NCBI RefSeq assembly: GCF_000512355.1
Contig: NZ_CP004006.1
Span: 2,183,501-2,247,500, forward strand
DNA: 64,000 nt
Reading direction: 5' to 3'
DNA from: Legionella oakridgensis ATCC 33761 = DSM 21215
Lineage (GTDB): Bacteria > Pseudomonadota > Gammaproteobacteria > Legionellales > Legionellaceae
Positions within the stretch are counted from its first letter, which is position 1, and each line of letters opens with the position of its first letter. Below, piece after piece: positions 54,211 to 64,000 of this stretch. The notes beneath the pieces are model-generated. The model searched no databases and was not told the DNA's origin. It saw only the letters and a program-made list of their open reading frames with translations. The translations under genes and the position numbers were made by a program.

Positions 54211-55257
54211 TTATTTACCCCTACGATTTAATGGCCAGCAATCAATCACATCATATTGTACAGGTCCAGAAGTAGACATTGATTTTAATAAGCAAAAATC
54301 CTTAACCACCCAGGATATGAGTGGGATAGACCGTGTAGCAAATGGCTGTACCCACTTGCGAGCGATGGTCACATGCGGAAGATAAAGCGATGTATCAGGC
54401 TTAAATCCTGCGGTGATTAAACCATGGTTAAGACTATTCAGTAACCGTTCCAATTCAGCTGGTTTTTCTTCCATACCTAACCAACAAACCTTGGTAGGTA
54501 ACCAACAACCAACTTCATTGATTTTCACTGTGAACGGTGGACTGTGTATTAAAGAGGCCATAGATTTTACGGCATTTAAAAACTCAGGAGAGACACTGCC
54601 TAAATAAGCCAACGTGATATGCAAATGATTCATGGCAACTGGAGAACAGGCGACCTTGGCGGTGATTTGTTGACTGCATTTATATAATGCCAAGGCTGTT
54701 TTCTCATCGGGGCGCAGCGCAAAAAAATAACGCTCTTTTCTCGTGGAATAAGGCAAGTCTTTTGGAAGAGCACATCGTTGAATCAAACCTTGCAACGCCA
54801 CTTCTACGGCTTGTTGACGTACAGCAGTTCTGTCGCCTTTAAAAAAATAACATGCACTGTATATAGGTTGAAAATCTCCAGCCCATGCTAGCCATACCAT
54901 ACCAACCGGTTTTTCTTTGCTACCCCCATCCGGACCTGCGATGCCAGTAATTGCGACACTGACTTGCGCCTCGCTATGAGCAATAACTCCCAACGCCATG
55001 GCTCGTGCAGTCGCCTCACTCACGGCTCCATGAGTACGGATGGTCTGATGAGAAACAGCCAGCATTTGTTCTTTGGCTTCATTACTATAAGTAATAAACG
55101 CTCGGTCAAACCATTGGGAACTCCCAGGCACCTCCGTGATCGCCGCAGCCAAACTACCACCCGTACATGATTCCGCAACGGCACAACGTAGATTACGCTT
55201 TAATAAAATCGTACCCAACTGTTCGGCAAGCTGATGTATTTTCCTTTCGGTTGGCAT
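54211..55257 (-). CDS. Fusion of CinA-type nicotinamide-nucleotide amidase and 2'-5' RNA ligase (LigT/ThpR)
   Basis: A 348-residue protein with two enzymes. Residues about 1-165: PncC/CinA C-terminal deamidase (CAVAESCTGGSLAAAITEVPGSSQWFDRAFITYSNEAKEQML, GIAGPDGGSKEKPVGMVWLAW), which acts in NAD salvage on NMN. Residues about 175-348: RNA 2',3'-cyclic phosphodiesterase/2H phosphoesterase with both HxT motifs (MNHLHITLAYLG and LPHVTIARKW). No stop or frame change lies between. The fusion may join NAD recycling and RNA end repair, but their link is unproven. Confidence 0.85.
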   Translation of the reverse strand: MPTERKIHQLAEQLGTILLKRNLRCAVAESCTGGSLAAAITEVPGSSQWFDRAFITYSNEAKEQMLAVSHQTIRTHGAVSEATARAMALGVIAHSEAQVSVAITGIAGPDGGSKEKPVGMVWLAWAGDFQPIYSACYFFKGDRTAVRQQAVEVALQGLIQRCALPKDLPYSTRKERYFFALRPDEKTALALYKCSQQITAKVACSPVAMNHLHITLAYLGSVSPEFLNAVKSMASLIHSPPFTVKINEVGCWLPTKVCWLGMEEKPAELERLLNSLNHGLITAGFKPDTSLYLPHVTIARKWVQPFATRSIPLISWVVKDFCLLKSMSTSGPVQYDVIDCWPLNRRGK

Positions 55258-55296
55258 GAGATCCTGACCTTAAAGACCGCTCTTTAAATTCTGAGC

Positions 55297-56010
55297 TTAT
55301 TGAAATATTTCCTGAAGGAAATCCGTCATTGCCTGCCAGGAACGACGTTCAGCCTTAGCATTATAAACCGTACCTAAGGATTCATCATGGGCTTGTGGAT
55401 TGGTAAAAGCATGTTTGGTATGGCCATACATATGAACCTGCCAATCAACGTTTGCTTCCGTCATTTCCTGGCAGAATGCCGCCATCTGTTCAGGCAATAC
55501 CATAGGATCATCATATCCATGTAAAGCCAGAATTTTGGCTTTTATAGATTGCTGAGAAATCCCTTCCGGTTTATTCAGCAATCCATGAAAACTAATCACT
55601 CCGGTAATATCAGCACCACTACGTGCCAGATCCAAAGCACAAAGCCCACCAAAACAAAAGCCAATCACAGCAATGCGCTTATTATCAACCTCATCCATGG
55701 TTACCACAGCGTCCAGCCCGGCTTGAATACGATCTCGCAACAAACGACGATCATTCATCAAGGGCGTCATAAGGGCTTGTTTTTCATCCACAGATTTTCC
55801 CTGACGACCAAATCCGTACATATCGACAGCAAAGCCCACATACCCCATTTCTGCCAACAACTCAGCCTTCTGACATGCAAAATCATTTCGTCCTGTCCAG
55901 TCATGAATAACGAGTACTGCTGGCCTGGGTTTAATCGTTTGATCATCGTAAGCAAGATAACCATATAGTTCTTGCTCGCCATGATGATACACGTAGTTAG
56001 ATGAATGCAT
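55297..56010 (-). CDS. Dienelactone hydrolase family protein
   Basis: Alpha/beta hydrolase of 237 residues. VLVIHDWTGRNDFACQKAELLAEMGYVGFAVDMYG, the Cys nucleophile in VIGFCFGGLCALDLA, Asp in LALHGYDDPMV, and His in MYGHTKHAFTNP form the triad. Substrate unknown. Confidence 0.9.
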   Translation of the reverse strand: MHSSNYVYHHGEQELYGYLAYDDQTIKPRPAVLVIHDWTGRNDFACQKAELLAEMGYVGFAVDMYGFGRQGKSVDEKQALMTPLMNDRRLLRDRIQAGLDAVVTMDEVDNKRIAVIGFCFGGLCALDLARSGADITGVISFHGLLNKPEGISQQSIKAKILALHGYDDPMVLPEQMAAFCQEMTEANVDWQVHMYGHTKHAFTNPQAHDESLGTVYNAKAERRSWQAMTDFLQEIFQ

Positions 56011-56105
56011 AATGATCCTCGCCCTAAAATTTAATGATTAAGTCTAGTTCGATATTCACAAATGTCTAGAACATGCAGGAAGAAAAAATCATGCCATTTA
56101 TCATC

Positions 56106-56888
56106 CTATTTTTTATGACTTGAATGGCGTGATATCATCGTTGCCGACGCCTGATCCGTAGGTAATATAATAATCTCATTGATATTAACGTGCGCAGGAC
56201 GCGTTGCACAATAGAAGACAGCATCCGCAATATCATCCGGAGAAAGCGGCTCCATTCCTTCATAAACAGCTGTCGCACGCTCTTTATCCCCTTTAAAGCG
56301 CACCAAGCTGAAATTGGTTTCAACCGCTCCTGGGTCAACAGAGCTCACTCTGATTTTTGTGCCCAATAAATCTTGCCGAAACCCTTGAGACAATGCCATA
56401 ACCGCATGTTTAGTAGCGCAATAGACTGCTCCCTTAGGATAAACCTGATGACCCGCAATAGAACCAATATTAATCACATGTCCAGAGTTTCGCTCAACCA
56501 TTTGAGGAAGAACGGCGCGAGTGACGTATAATAACCCTTTGACATTCGTATCAATCATTTTTTCCCAATCGCTAACATCAGCGTGCTGGACTGCTTCAAG
56601 ACCCGAAGCCAAACCTGCATTATTAATTAAAATGTCAATGTTTCTCCAAGAAGCAGGTAAATCATTCAAAGCCTCCATGACTTGAGAGTGCTGGCAAACA
56701 TCCAGTTTAAAAACATGGACATCAACAGCATATTCCTCCCGTAATTGTGCTGCAAAAGCATGAAGAAGCTCCAGACGACGAGCACATAACAACAATCTAG
56801 CTCCGGCGTAAGCAAATTGTTTGGCGCATGCCTTGCCAATACCGCTAGACGCTCCGGTTATCAATACAATTTTATCTTTTAACATCAA
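56106..56888 (-). CDS. SDR family oxidoreductase (YdfG-like)
   Basis: A 260-residue SDR with the Rossmann motif LITGASSGIGKACAKQFAYAGARLLLCARR, NNAGLASG, catalytic YCATKHAVMALSQGFRQDLLGTKIRVSSVDPGAVETNFS. Most like serine/3-hydroxy acid dehydrogenase YdfG in Pfam group. Substrate uncertain. Confidence 0.88.
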   Translation of the reverse strand: MMLKDKIVLITGASSGIGKACAKQFAYAGARLLLCARRLELLHAFAAQLREEYAVDVHVFKLDVCQHSQVMEALNDLPASWRNIDILINNAGLASGLEAVQHADVSDWEKMIDTNVKGLLYVTRAVLPQMVERNSGHVINIGSIAGHQVYPKGAVYCATKHAVMALSQGFRQDLLGTKIRVSSVDPGAVETNFSLVRFKGDKERATAVYEGMEPLSPDDIADAVFYCATRPAHVNINEIIILPTDQASATMISRHSSHKK

Positions 56889-57225
56889 TGGCCAACCTCA
56901 TGACTTCATTAAGCATAAGCTCTCTCTATCCTATTTATTTATGCAAATATAACAACAATGAACTTAAGCCTTATGCTATTGTTTATTTAACCGATGAGCT
57001 TGCTGATTATAATTATTATCATAATAGAAATACCTTAGAATAAAATTCTCGAATTTATTTTAAGGTACAATTGCTATCTTTACTGGGGAAATGTAGCTAA
57101 CCTTGCTATGATCACTCAGAAAAAAGCCGCATGGTTCCCATACAGACACCATGCCCTTACTATTATCACCCATCATTACCTGTAATAAAATAGCAAGCCC
57201 AATAAAAAAATAAATAATAGAGATT
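56889..57225. other. 337-bp intergenic region
   Basis: No coding sequence that I can support. It separates two divergent transcription units (SDR and the NTF2-like gene). Confidence 0.35.
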
Positions 57226-57624
57226 ATGATGACTGAAGAAAACAAATTATTATTAAAACAAGCATTTAAAGCCATTTTTGAACATGACGTCGTTAATGAG
57301 GAAACGATTGCTGCTTTCTTTTCTAAAGAGTATCGGCAATGGGTAGATGGCCATGAACTGGATTATCAAGATTTCATAAAACATATTCAGGCACAGAAAA
57401 AACGAGTGGCTACCGTATCCATCGAATTTAAATCCATGATTGCTGAACATGATAAAGTCGCAACGGTTCATTTAATTGATGCTCTGACTAAAGAAGGTGA
57501 TCCAGTACGAGGTAAAGTCATTGCCCAGTTCACCATTAAAAACAAGAAAATTGTTGCATGTGAGGAATTAACGTTTCTTCATGAAGCAAAAGAAAAAGAT
57601 AGAGATTTGGGCTCCGTACGCTAA
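57226..57624 (+). CDS. SnoaL/NTF2-like fold protein
   Basis: A 132-residue protein resembling SnoaL-like polyketide-cyclase/NTF2 folds: ENKLLLKQAFKAIFEHDVVNEETIAAFFSKEYRQWVDGHELDYQDFIKHIQAQKKRVATVSIEFKSMIAEHDKVATVHLIDALTKEG. No enzyme function can be claimed. Two ATGs in tandem (57226, 57229) can start it. Confidence 0.7.
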   Translation: MMTEENKLLLKQAFKAIFEHDVVNEETIAAFFSKEYRQWVDGHELDYQDFIKHIQAQKKRVATVSIEFKSMIAEHDKVATVHLIDALTKEGDPVRGKVIAQFTIKNKKIVACEELTFLHEAKEKDRDLGSVR

Positions 57625-57642
57625 TCATTATCATATAGATTT

Positions 57643-58776
57643 TCAGTCTAACGTTTTTCGGTAGCGTTTAAAGCCAATCAACATCACCCCTCCCGTAAAA
57701 CCAACAATGGGAATCACTTCACGCCATACATCCACAAAATGATTACCCTTCAAAAGAATGCCGCGAACGATGATTAAAAAGTGTGTGAGCGGCAAGAAAT
57801 TACCCAAGAATTGCGCCCATTCAGGCATACCACGGAAGGGAAACATGAATCCTGATAATAAAATGGATGGTAAAAAGAAAAACATGGCACTTTGCACCGC
57901 CTGCAATTGATTGCTTGCCAACGTAGAAAAAGTTAAGCCCATCATTAAATTCGCAGCAATAAAGGGCAAGCACAGGACTAATAACAATAAAATGCTCCCT
58001 TGCATTGGCACATTAAATAAAAACTTGGCCATCAGTAAAATCAGTAGAATTTGAATATAACCGACGATAATATAAGGAAGAACTTTACCAATCATGACCT
58101 CAAGCGGCCTAAGTGGGGTTGCTAGCAAATTTTCCATCGTTCCTCTTTCATATTCTCGGGTAATGGCCAATGCAGTAATCACCACCATGGTCATGGTCAA
58201 TACCACACCAAGCAAGCCGGGAACAATATTGTAAGCTGTAATAGCCAAAGGATTGTATACTGCATGCACCAAAGGAATATAAGGAGGAGAACCTGCACGC
58301 AGTGATTCAAGAGGCCCTGTCAAATCTTCATTTAATGCCAAATGCGCTAATTCACTAAATACCTCTACTGCCCGACTAGTAGCCGCCGGATCCGTGGCAT
58401 CGGCTTCTAATAGCAACGAAGGTTTTAACCCCTTGAGCAAATCATGGGAAAAGTCGGGAGGAAAATTAATCACAAATTGCACTTTTCCTGTCTTTAACAA
58501 ATCATTGGCTTCTCTTTCTGATGAAGATGGATTAATAAATTGGAAATAAGTTGAATTTTCCATACTTTTTAAAATTCGACGGCTCATGTCACTGTGATCA
58601 TCACCAACAATAGCCGTAGGCAAATGTCGAGGATTAAGATTAATCGCGTAACCAAATAAAATCAGTTGAATCAATGGGATACCGACGATCATGGCGAACG
58701 TTGCTTTATCACGGCGCATTTGAATAAATTCTTTAATAATCACTGCCAATAGGCGTGAATTCATCCAGAATTTCAA
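57643..58776 (-). CDS. ABC-2 type transporter permease (YhhJ/YbhR-like)
   Basis: A 377-residue permease with one N-terminal helix (about 25-45), a large periplasmic loop and five helices in the C-terminal half (ITALAITREYERGTMENLLATPLRPLEVMIGKVLPYIIVGYIQ is the signature). Its start overlaps the ATPase stop by 4 bp. Confidence 0.9.
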   Translation of the reverse strand: MKFWMNSRLLAVIIKEFIQMRRDKATFAMIVGIPLIQLILFGYAINLNPRHLPTAIVGDDHSDMSRRILKSMENSTYFQFINPSSSEREANDLLKTGKVQFVINFPPDFSHDLLKGLKPSLLLEADATDPAATSRAVEVFSELAHLALNEDLTGPLESLRAGSPPYIPLVHAVYNPLAITAYNIVPGLLGVVLTMTMVVITALAITREYERGTMENLLATPLRPLEVMIGKVLPYIIVGYIQILLILLMAKFLFNVPMQGSILLLLVLCLPFIAANLMMGLTFSTLASNQLQAVQSAMFFFLPSILLSGFMFPFRGMPEWAQFLGNFLPLTHFLIIVRGILLKGNHFVDVWREVIPIVGFTGGVMLIGFKRYRKTLD

Positions 58777-59710
58777 TCCCGTTCTCCTGAGGATTGCCTG
58801 ACTAAGCTTAAAAAAGCATCCTCTAAAGTAGACTCAATTTCATACCAGCGGATATCGTGTTCTTTTTTTAAAGAATCCAAACCATTTTCAATGTCTTCTT
58901 TATTAAAACCACAAACATGAATATGCCTCCCAAATAATGCTGCCTGAATCACGCCATCAATTTGTTTGGCTTTTTGCAGCAATGTTGTGGTAATGTCGCC
59001 ACGAATTTCCCATGTTTTTAATTTTGTGCTCTTGATGACTTCATCAACGGTACCGGTAATTAACAATTTTGAGTGCGCAATGTAAGCCAATCGAGTGCAT
59101 CGCTCCGCCTCATCCATATAGTGTGTCGTCATCAGCGTTGTCACTCCTTGTTCACTTAATGAGTGAATTCTATCCCAAAAATCACGCCGCGCGATGGGGT
59201 CAATACCTGCCGTGGGTTCGTCCAACAACAGCAAATCCGGTTCATGCAACATGCAAGCAGCTAAAGCCATTCGCTGTTTCCACCCACCCGATAATTCCTC
59301 TGCCAACTGATCCTGTCGTTTCGTCAACTCAAAACTTTCCATGATGCGAGTTACCCGCTGCTTTCGATTATTCAGCCCATACACACTGGCAATAAAATTC
59401 AGATTTTCCTTGACACTTAAATCAGTATAAAAACTGAATTTTTGCGTCATATAGCCTACTCGCTCCTTAATTTTTTCCGATTCTTTTGTAATATCATATC
59501 CCAGGCAGGTTCCAGATCCGGAATCTGGGGTTAATAACCCACAAAGCATACGAATAGTCGTCGTTTTCCCGCTGCCGTTCGGGCCGAGAAAACCAAATAC
59601 TTCCCCTTTTTTACTTGCAAATCAACCTCGTCAACCACGACTTTATTGTCAAATGATTTTCGCAACTTACTCACATCGATGACCGTTTCACGAGCCACTT
59701 TCAATACCAT
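58773..59710 (-). CDS. ABC transporter ATP-binding protein (one-base frameshift)
   Basis: The nucleotide-binding subunit of the same exporter. Start MVLKVARETVIDVSKLRKSF at 59710. In frame up to DLQVKKG, then it must shift: the next frame has EVFGFLGPNGSGKTTTIRMLCGLLTPDSG (Walker A). Adding one A to the run at 59607-59612 restores 312 residues. Later motifs are intact: LAEELSGGWKQRMALAACMLHEPDLLLLDEPTAGIDPIARRDFW, and MTTHYMDEAERC. Likely a miscall. Confidence 0.87.
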
Positions 59711-60644
59711 ACACAATGACAGGTTGACCTGGTTTAAATTGATTTGGTTTTTCTATACTGGCCTTTACTCTAAAAACCAATTTATCACTGTTTTCACGAC
59801 TATACACGAGAGGTGGGATAAATTCCGCTTCTGGAGAAATATAGTTAATGACGGCTTTGTTTTTTTTATCACATCCATCACAGGTAAAAGAAATCACTTG
59901 GCCTAGATGTAGTTTAGCCAATTGTTTGACTGGAACAAAAAACTCAATTCGCATATGTCTGGGCGCTAGTAAAGACATGACGGCTTTTTGACTACCAACA
60001 AATTCACCTTGCTGATAATAAGTATCCAAAATCACACCGTTTTCAGGAGCAACAACACGCTTTTGTGCCAATCGCCACTGCGCTTGATTTAATTGAGCGT
60101 TCAAGGCAGATATTTTTGCTTTTTGGGCATTGAGTTGCTCCTCTCTACTCCCCAATAAGGCTAATTCCAGATCGGATTGATATTGGGCTTTTAAATGTTC
60201 CAGTTCCTTAAATCTCGCCAATGCTTCATCATAATTATCCTTATCCGTAGCATCTTTTTCATATAAAGTGCGATAGCGATTAACACGTAACTCTGCCAGT
60301 TGCAATTGCGAATCCACTTGGGAAATTTTTGCATGAATTGCGGCAATTTCAGGGATACGTTTCGGATTTTGCAAATCTTTATAAATTTTTTGAGCTTGAG
60401 CTATCTCAGATTGTCTTTCCTTAATGATCAAAATTTCCGGATTTTCATCAAGCTTGAATAACAATTCATCTTTCTTAACCTGTTGTCCTCGCTCTACAAC
60501 TTTTTTAACTAAAACGCCAGAATAAGGGGAAGCAAGATAAATTGCCTCACCTTCCACATAACCTTGATATTGGTCATGATCAGATTGACCACAACCAACC
60601 AGACATACCATCCCTATTAAACTGGCTATCGTTCTAACATTCAT
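59688..60644 (-). CDS. HlyD-type periplasmic adaptor lipoprotein (YbhG/YhiI-like)
   Basis: Membrane-fusion protein of 318 residues, first gene of the HlyD-ATPase-permease operon. Lipoprotein signal MNVRTIASLIGMVCLVGCG. Biotinyl-lipoyl half motif YQGYVEGEAIYLASPYSGVLVKKVVERGQQVKKDELLFKLD, alpha-hairpin coiled coil (about 75-185), second half VVAPENGVILDTYYQQGEFV. The exporter substrate is unknown (drug/toxic-compound efflux in E. coli relatives). Confidence 0.9.
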   Translation of the reverse strand: MNVRTIASLIGMVCLVGCGQSDHDQYQGYVEGEAIYLASPYSGVLVKKVVERGQQVKKDELLFKLDENPEILIIKERQSEIAQAQKIYKDLQNPKRIPEIAAIHAKISQVDSQLQLAELRVNRYRTLYEKDATDKDNYDEALARFKELEHLKAQYQSDLELALLGSREEQLNAQKAKISALNAQLNQAQWRLAQKRVVAPENGVILDTYYQQGEFVGSQKAVMSLLAPRHMRIEFFVPVKQLAKLHLGQVISFTCDGCDKKNKAVINYISPEAEFIPPLVYSRENSDKLVFRVKASIEKPNQFKPGQPVIVYGIESGS

Positions 60645-60799
60645 TCGTTTTCATACTCATTCATACATAGTGCAGCTTTTTTATTATTGAAGAACGGGTC
60701 AAGATCATAATAAGATGAGATGTTAAAATGTCCAAGTTATTGTTTTACAGTCCCTAAGGTATAGCATACCCTTAAAATTCCTATAGAACAGCCATCATT

Positions 60800-61342
60800 A
60801 TGAATAAATCAATTCGATCTTATCAAGATAAATACCCAATACTCGGGCAACGGGTCTACATTGACCCGCAAGCGGTGATCATTGGTGATGTGACCATCGG
60901 TGATGAAGTATCCATATGGCCCATGGCTGTTATCCGTGGGGATGTCAACACCATTCATATTGGAAATTCATGCAATATCCAAGATGGAGCCACCCTGCAT
61001 GTTACCCATCCTGGACCCTATACAGCAGATGGGCATCCGCTAATTTTGGGAGAAGGTGTTACAGTGGGGCATCAAGCCGTGCTGCACGGCTGCCGCATTG
61101 GCAATTATTGCCTCATTGGAATAGGAACCATCGTTCTTGACGGCGCCTATATTGAAGACCACGTCATGATTGCAGCAGGCAGCCTAGTACCTCCTGGCAA
61201 ACAATTAAAAACGGGGTACTTATACCTTGGCAATCCAGCACGCGCCATTCGGCCATTAACAACTAAGGAATTAAGTCACCTAGAATATTCAGCGCAGCAT
61301 TATATTCGATTAAAGAACAGCTATGAAAATTCCACTGACTAA
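60800..61342 (+). CDS. Gamma carbonic anhydrase family protein (YrdA-like)
   Basis: Left-handed beta-helix protein of 180 residues with hexapeptide repeats: VYIDPQAVIIGDVTIGDEVSIWPMAVIRGDVNTIHIGNSCNIQDGATLHV, and the metal-binding His residues in THPGP, GVTVGHQAVLHGCRIGN. Activity is known only for some members. Confidence 0.92.
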   Translation: MNKSIRSYQDKYPILGQRVYIDPQAVIIGDVTIGDEVSIWPMAVIRGDVNTIHIGNSCNIQDGATLHVTHPGPYTADGHPLILGEGVTVGHQAVLHGCRIGNYCLIGIGTIVLDGAYIEDHVMIAAGSLVPPGKQLKTGYLYLGNPARAIRPLTTKELSHLEYSAQHYIRLKNSYENSTD

Positions 61343-61437
61343 AAAATGTTCAATCCGTTCAATCATAAGAAAAACAGAGGACTCATTAAAAATGAGCGAC
61401 CGGTAAACAACTGAGATAAAAAAGATAAAATTTTTTG

Positions 61438-61466
61438 AAAAAAAAAAGCGGCTCTTTAGCCGCTTT
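61438..61466 (-). terminator. Rho-independent terminator of the rRNA operon
   Basis: A 9-bp GC-rich stem AAAGCGGCT/AGCCGCTTT with a CTTT loop, followed on the minus strand by a run of Ts (61438-61447 on the plus strand as A). It lies 11 bp after the 5S gene. Confidence 0.9.
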
Positions 61467-61476
61467 AGGAAAAAAG

Positions 61477-61592
61477 CCCTGGCGATGACCTACTTTCACA
61501 TGGGGAAGCCCCACACTATCATTGGCGCGCGTTCGTTTCACTTCTGAGTTCGGGATGGTATCAGGTGGTTCCAAACGGCTATGGTCGCCAGG
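61477..61592 (-). rRNA. rrf: 5S ribosomal RNA
   Basis: About 116 nt. The minus strand begins CCTGGCGACCATAGCC and carries the characteristic CCAAACTCA-type helix (GAACTCAGAAGTGAAACG), ending ...GTCATCGCCAGGG, whose ends pair into helix I. Confidence 0.95.
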
Positions 61593-61680
61593 AAAAACGG
61601 TATTGGAAGCTTACGCTTCCAAGTGGTAAAGATTGAGGCATACACAAACGCATGCGTTAACCTGAATCAACTCAGGTTAT

Positions 61681-64000
<2,320 letters not shown>

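Noticed and set aside
57060..57275. Minus-strand 71-codon frame between SDR and NTF2-like genes
   Set aside because: No ribosome-binding site, low-complexity composition, and overlap with the start of the NTF2-like gene.

Overview
The window comes from a member of the Legionellaceae (Gammaproteobacteria). It has an AT-rich base composition. Its left end carries most of Dot/Icm type IVB secretion region II in the usual gene order, including a lineage-specific IcmR-type chaperone gene (fir). The fir product looks unlike L. pneumophila IcmR, so the species is probably a non-pneumophila Legionella.

Layout. 1-13.8 kb, minus strand: icmT-S-fir-Q-P-O-N-M-L-K-E-G-C-D. 13.8-19.5 kb: housekeeping genes (TVP38-like protein, pabC, fau, EVE protein, PII protein, ubiK, comM/yifB). 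19.5-22.7 kb: a small decayed accessory patch with an integrase relic, an RHH/ParE toxin-antitoxin pair, a phage-type ORF6N relic and a frameshifted gene that looks like a tRNA-dependent cyclodipeptide synthase. Divergent from the last is a split hybrid histidine kinase (22.8-24.8 kb). 24.8-30.2 kb: pyrB, ruvX, algH and others. 30.2-44 kb: a stress-flavoured accessory block (MscS, baeRF-like protein, MgtC/DUF4010 protein, glutamate dehydrogenase, a broken SDR, MgtE, an epimerase-SPW-VKOR fusion, CsbD, a LigD set split into PE, ligase and polymerase ORFs, erythromycin-esterase-like protein). 44.4-53.4 kb: csp, hemH, rimK, and the heme A/cytochrome oxidase assembly cluster (SCO, cyoE, ctaA, surf1, DUF2909), then DUF5993-dsbB. 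53.4-61.3 kb: gene fossils, a CinA/LigT fusion, dienelactone hydrolase, SDR, an HlyD-ABC export operon and a gamma carbonic anhydrase. 61.4-64 kb: the 3' part of an rRNA operon (23S, 5S, terminator) on the minus strand.

A theme across the whole window is that at least ten otherwise well-conserved genes are interrupted by the loss of exactly one base in an A/T run (icmG, pabC, FMN-glutamate synthase, a small ORF at 29.9 kb, gdhA, ligD-Pol, cyoE, surf1, DUF2909, ABC ATPase). Several of these are normally indispensable. The most economical reading is systematic homopolymer under-calling in the read data, so I annotate them as full-length genes with the suspected site. A few breaks do not fit that pattern and look like real decay: the SDR at 35.1 kb, the hybrid kinase at 24.28 kb, the integrase, the CBS and sugar-dehydrogenase fragments, and the DUF72 relic.

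Three MITE-like elements with long terminal inverted repeats (37.2, 47.1 and 53.4 kb) mark recombination-prone intergenic sites. The strongest candidates for unusual biology are the cyclodipeptide-synthase-like gene beside a two-component kinase, the epimerase-SPW-VKOR membrane fusion, the CinA-LigT fusion, and the split LigD cluster.
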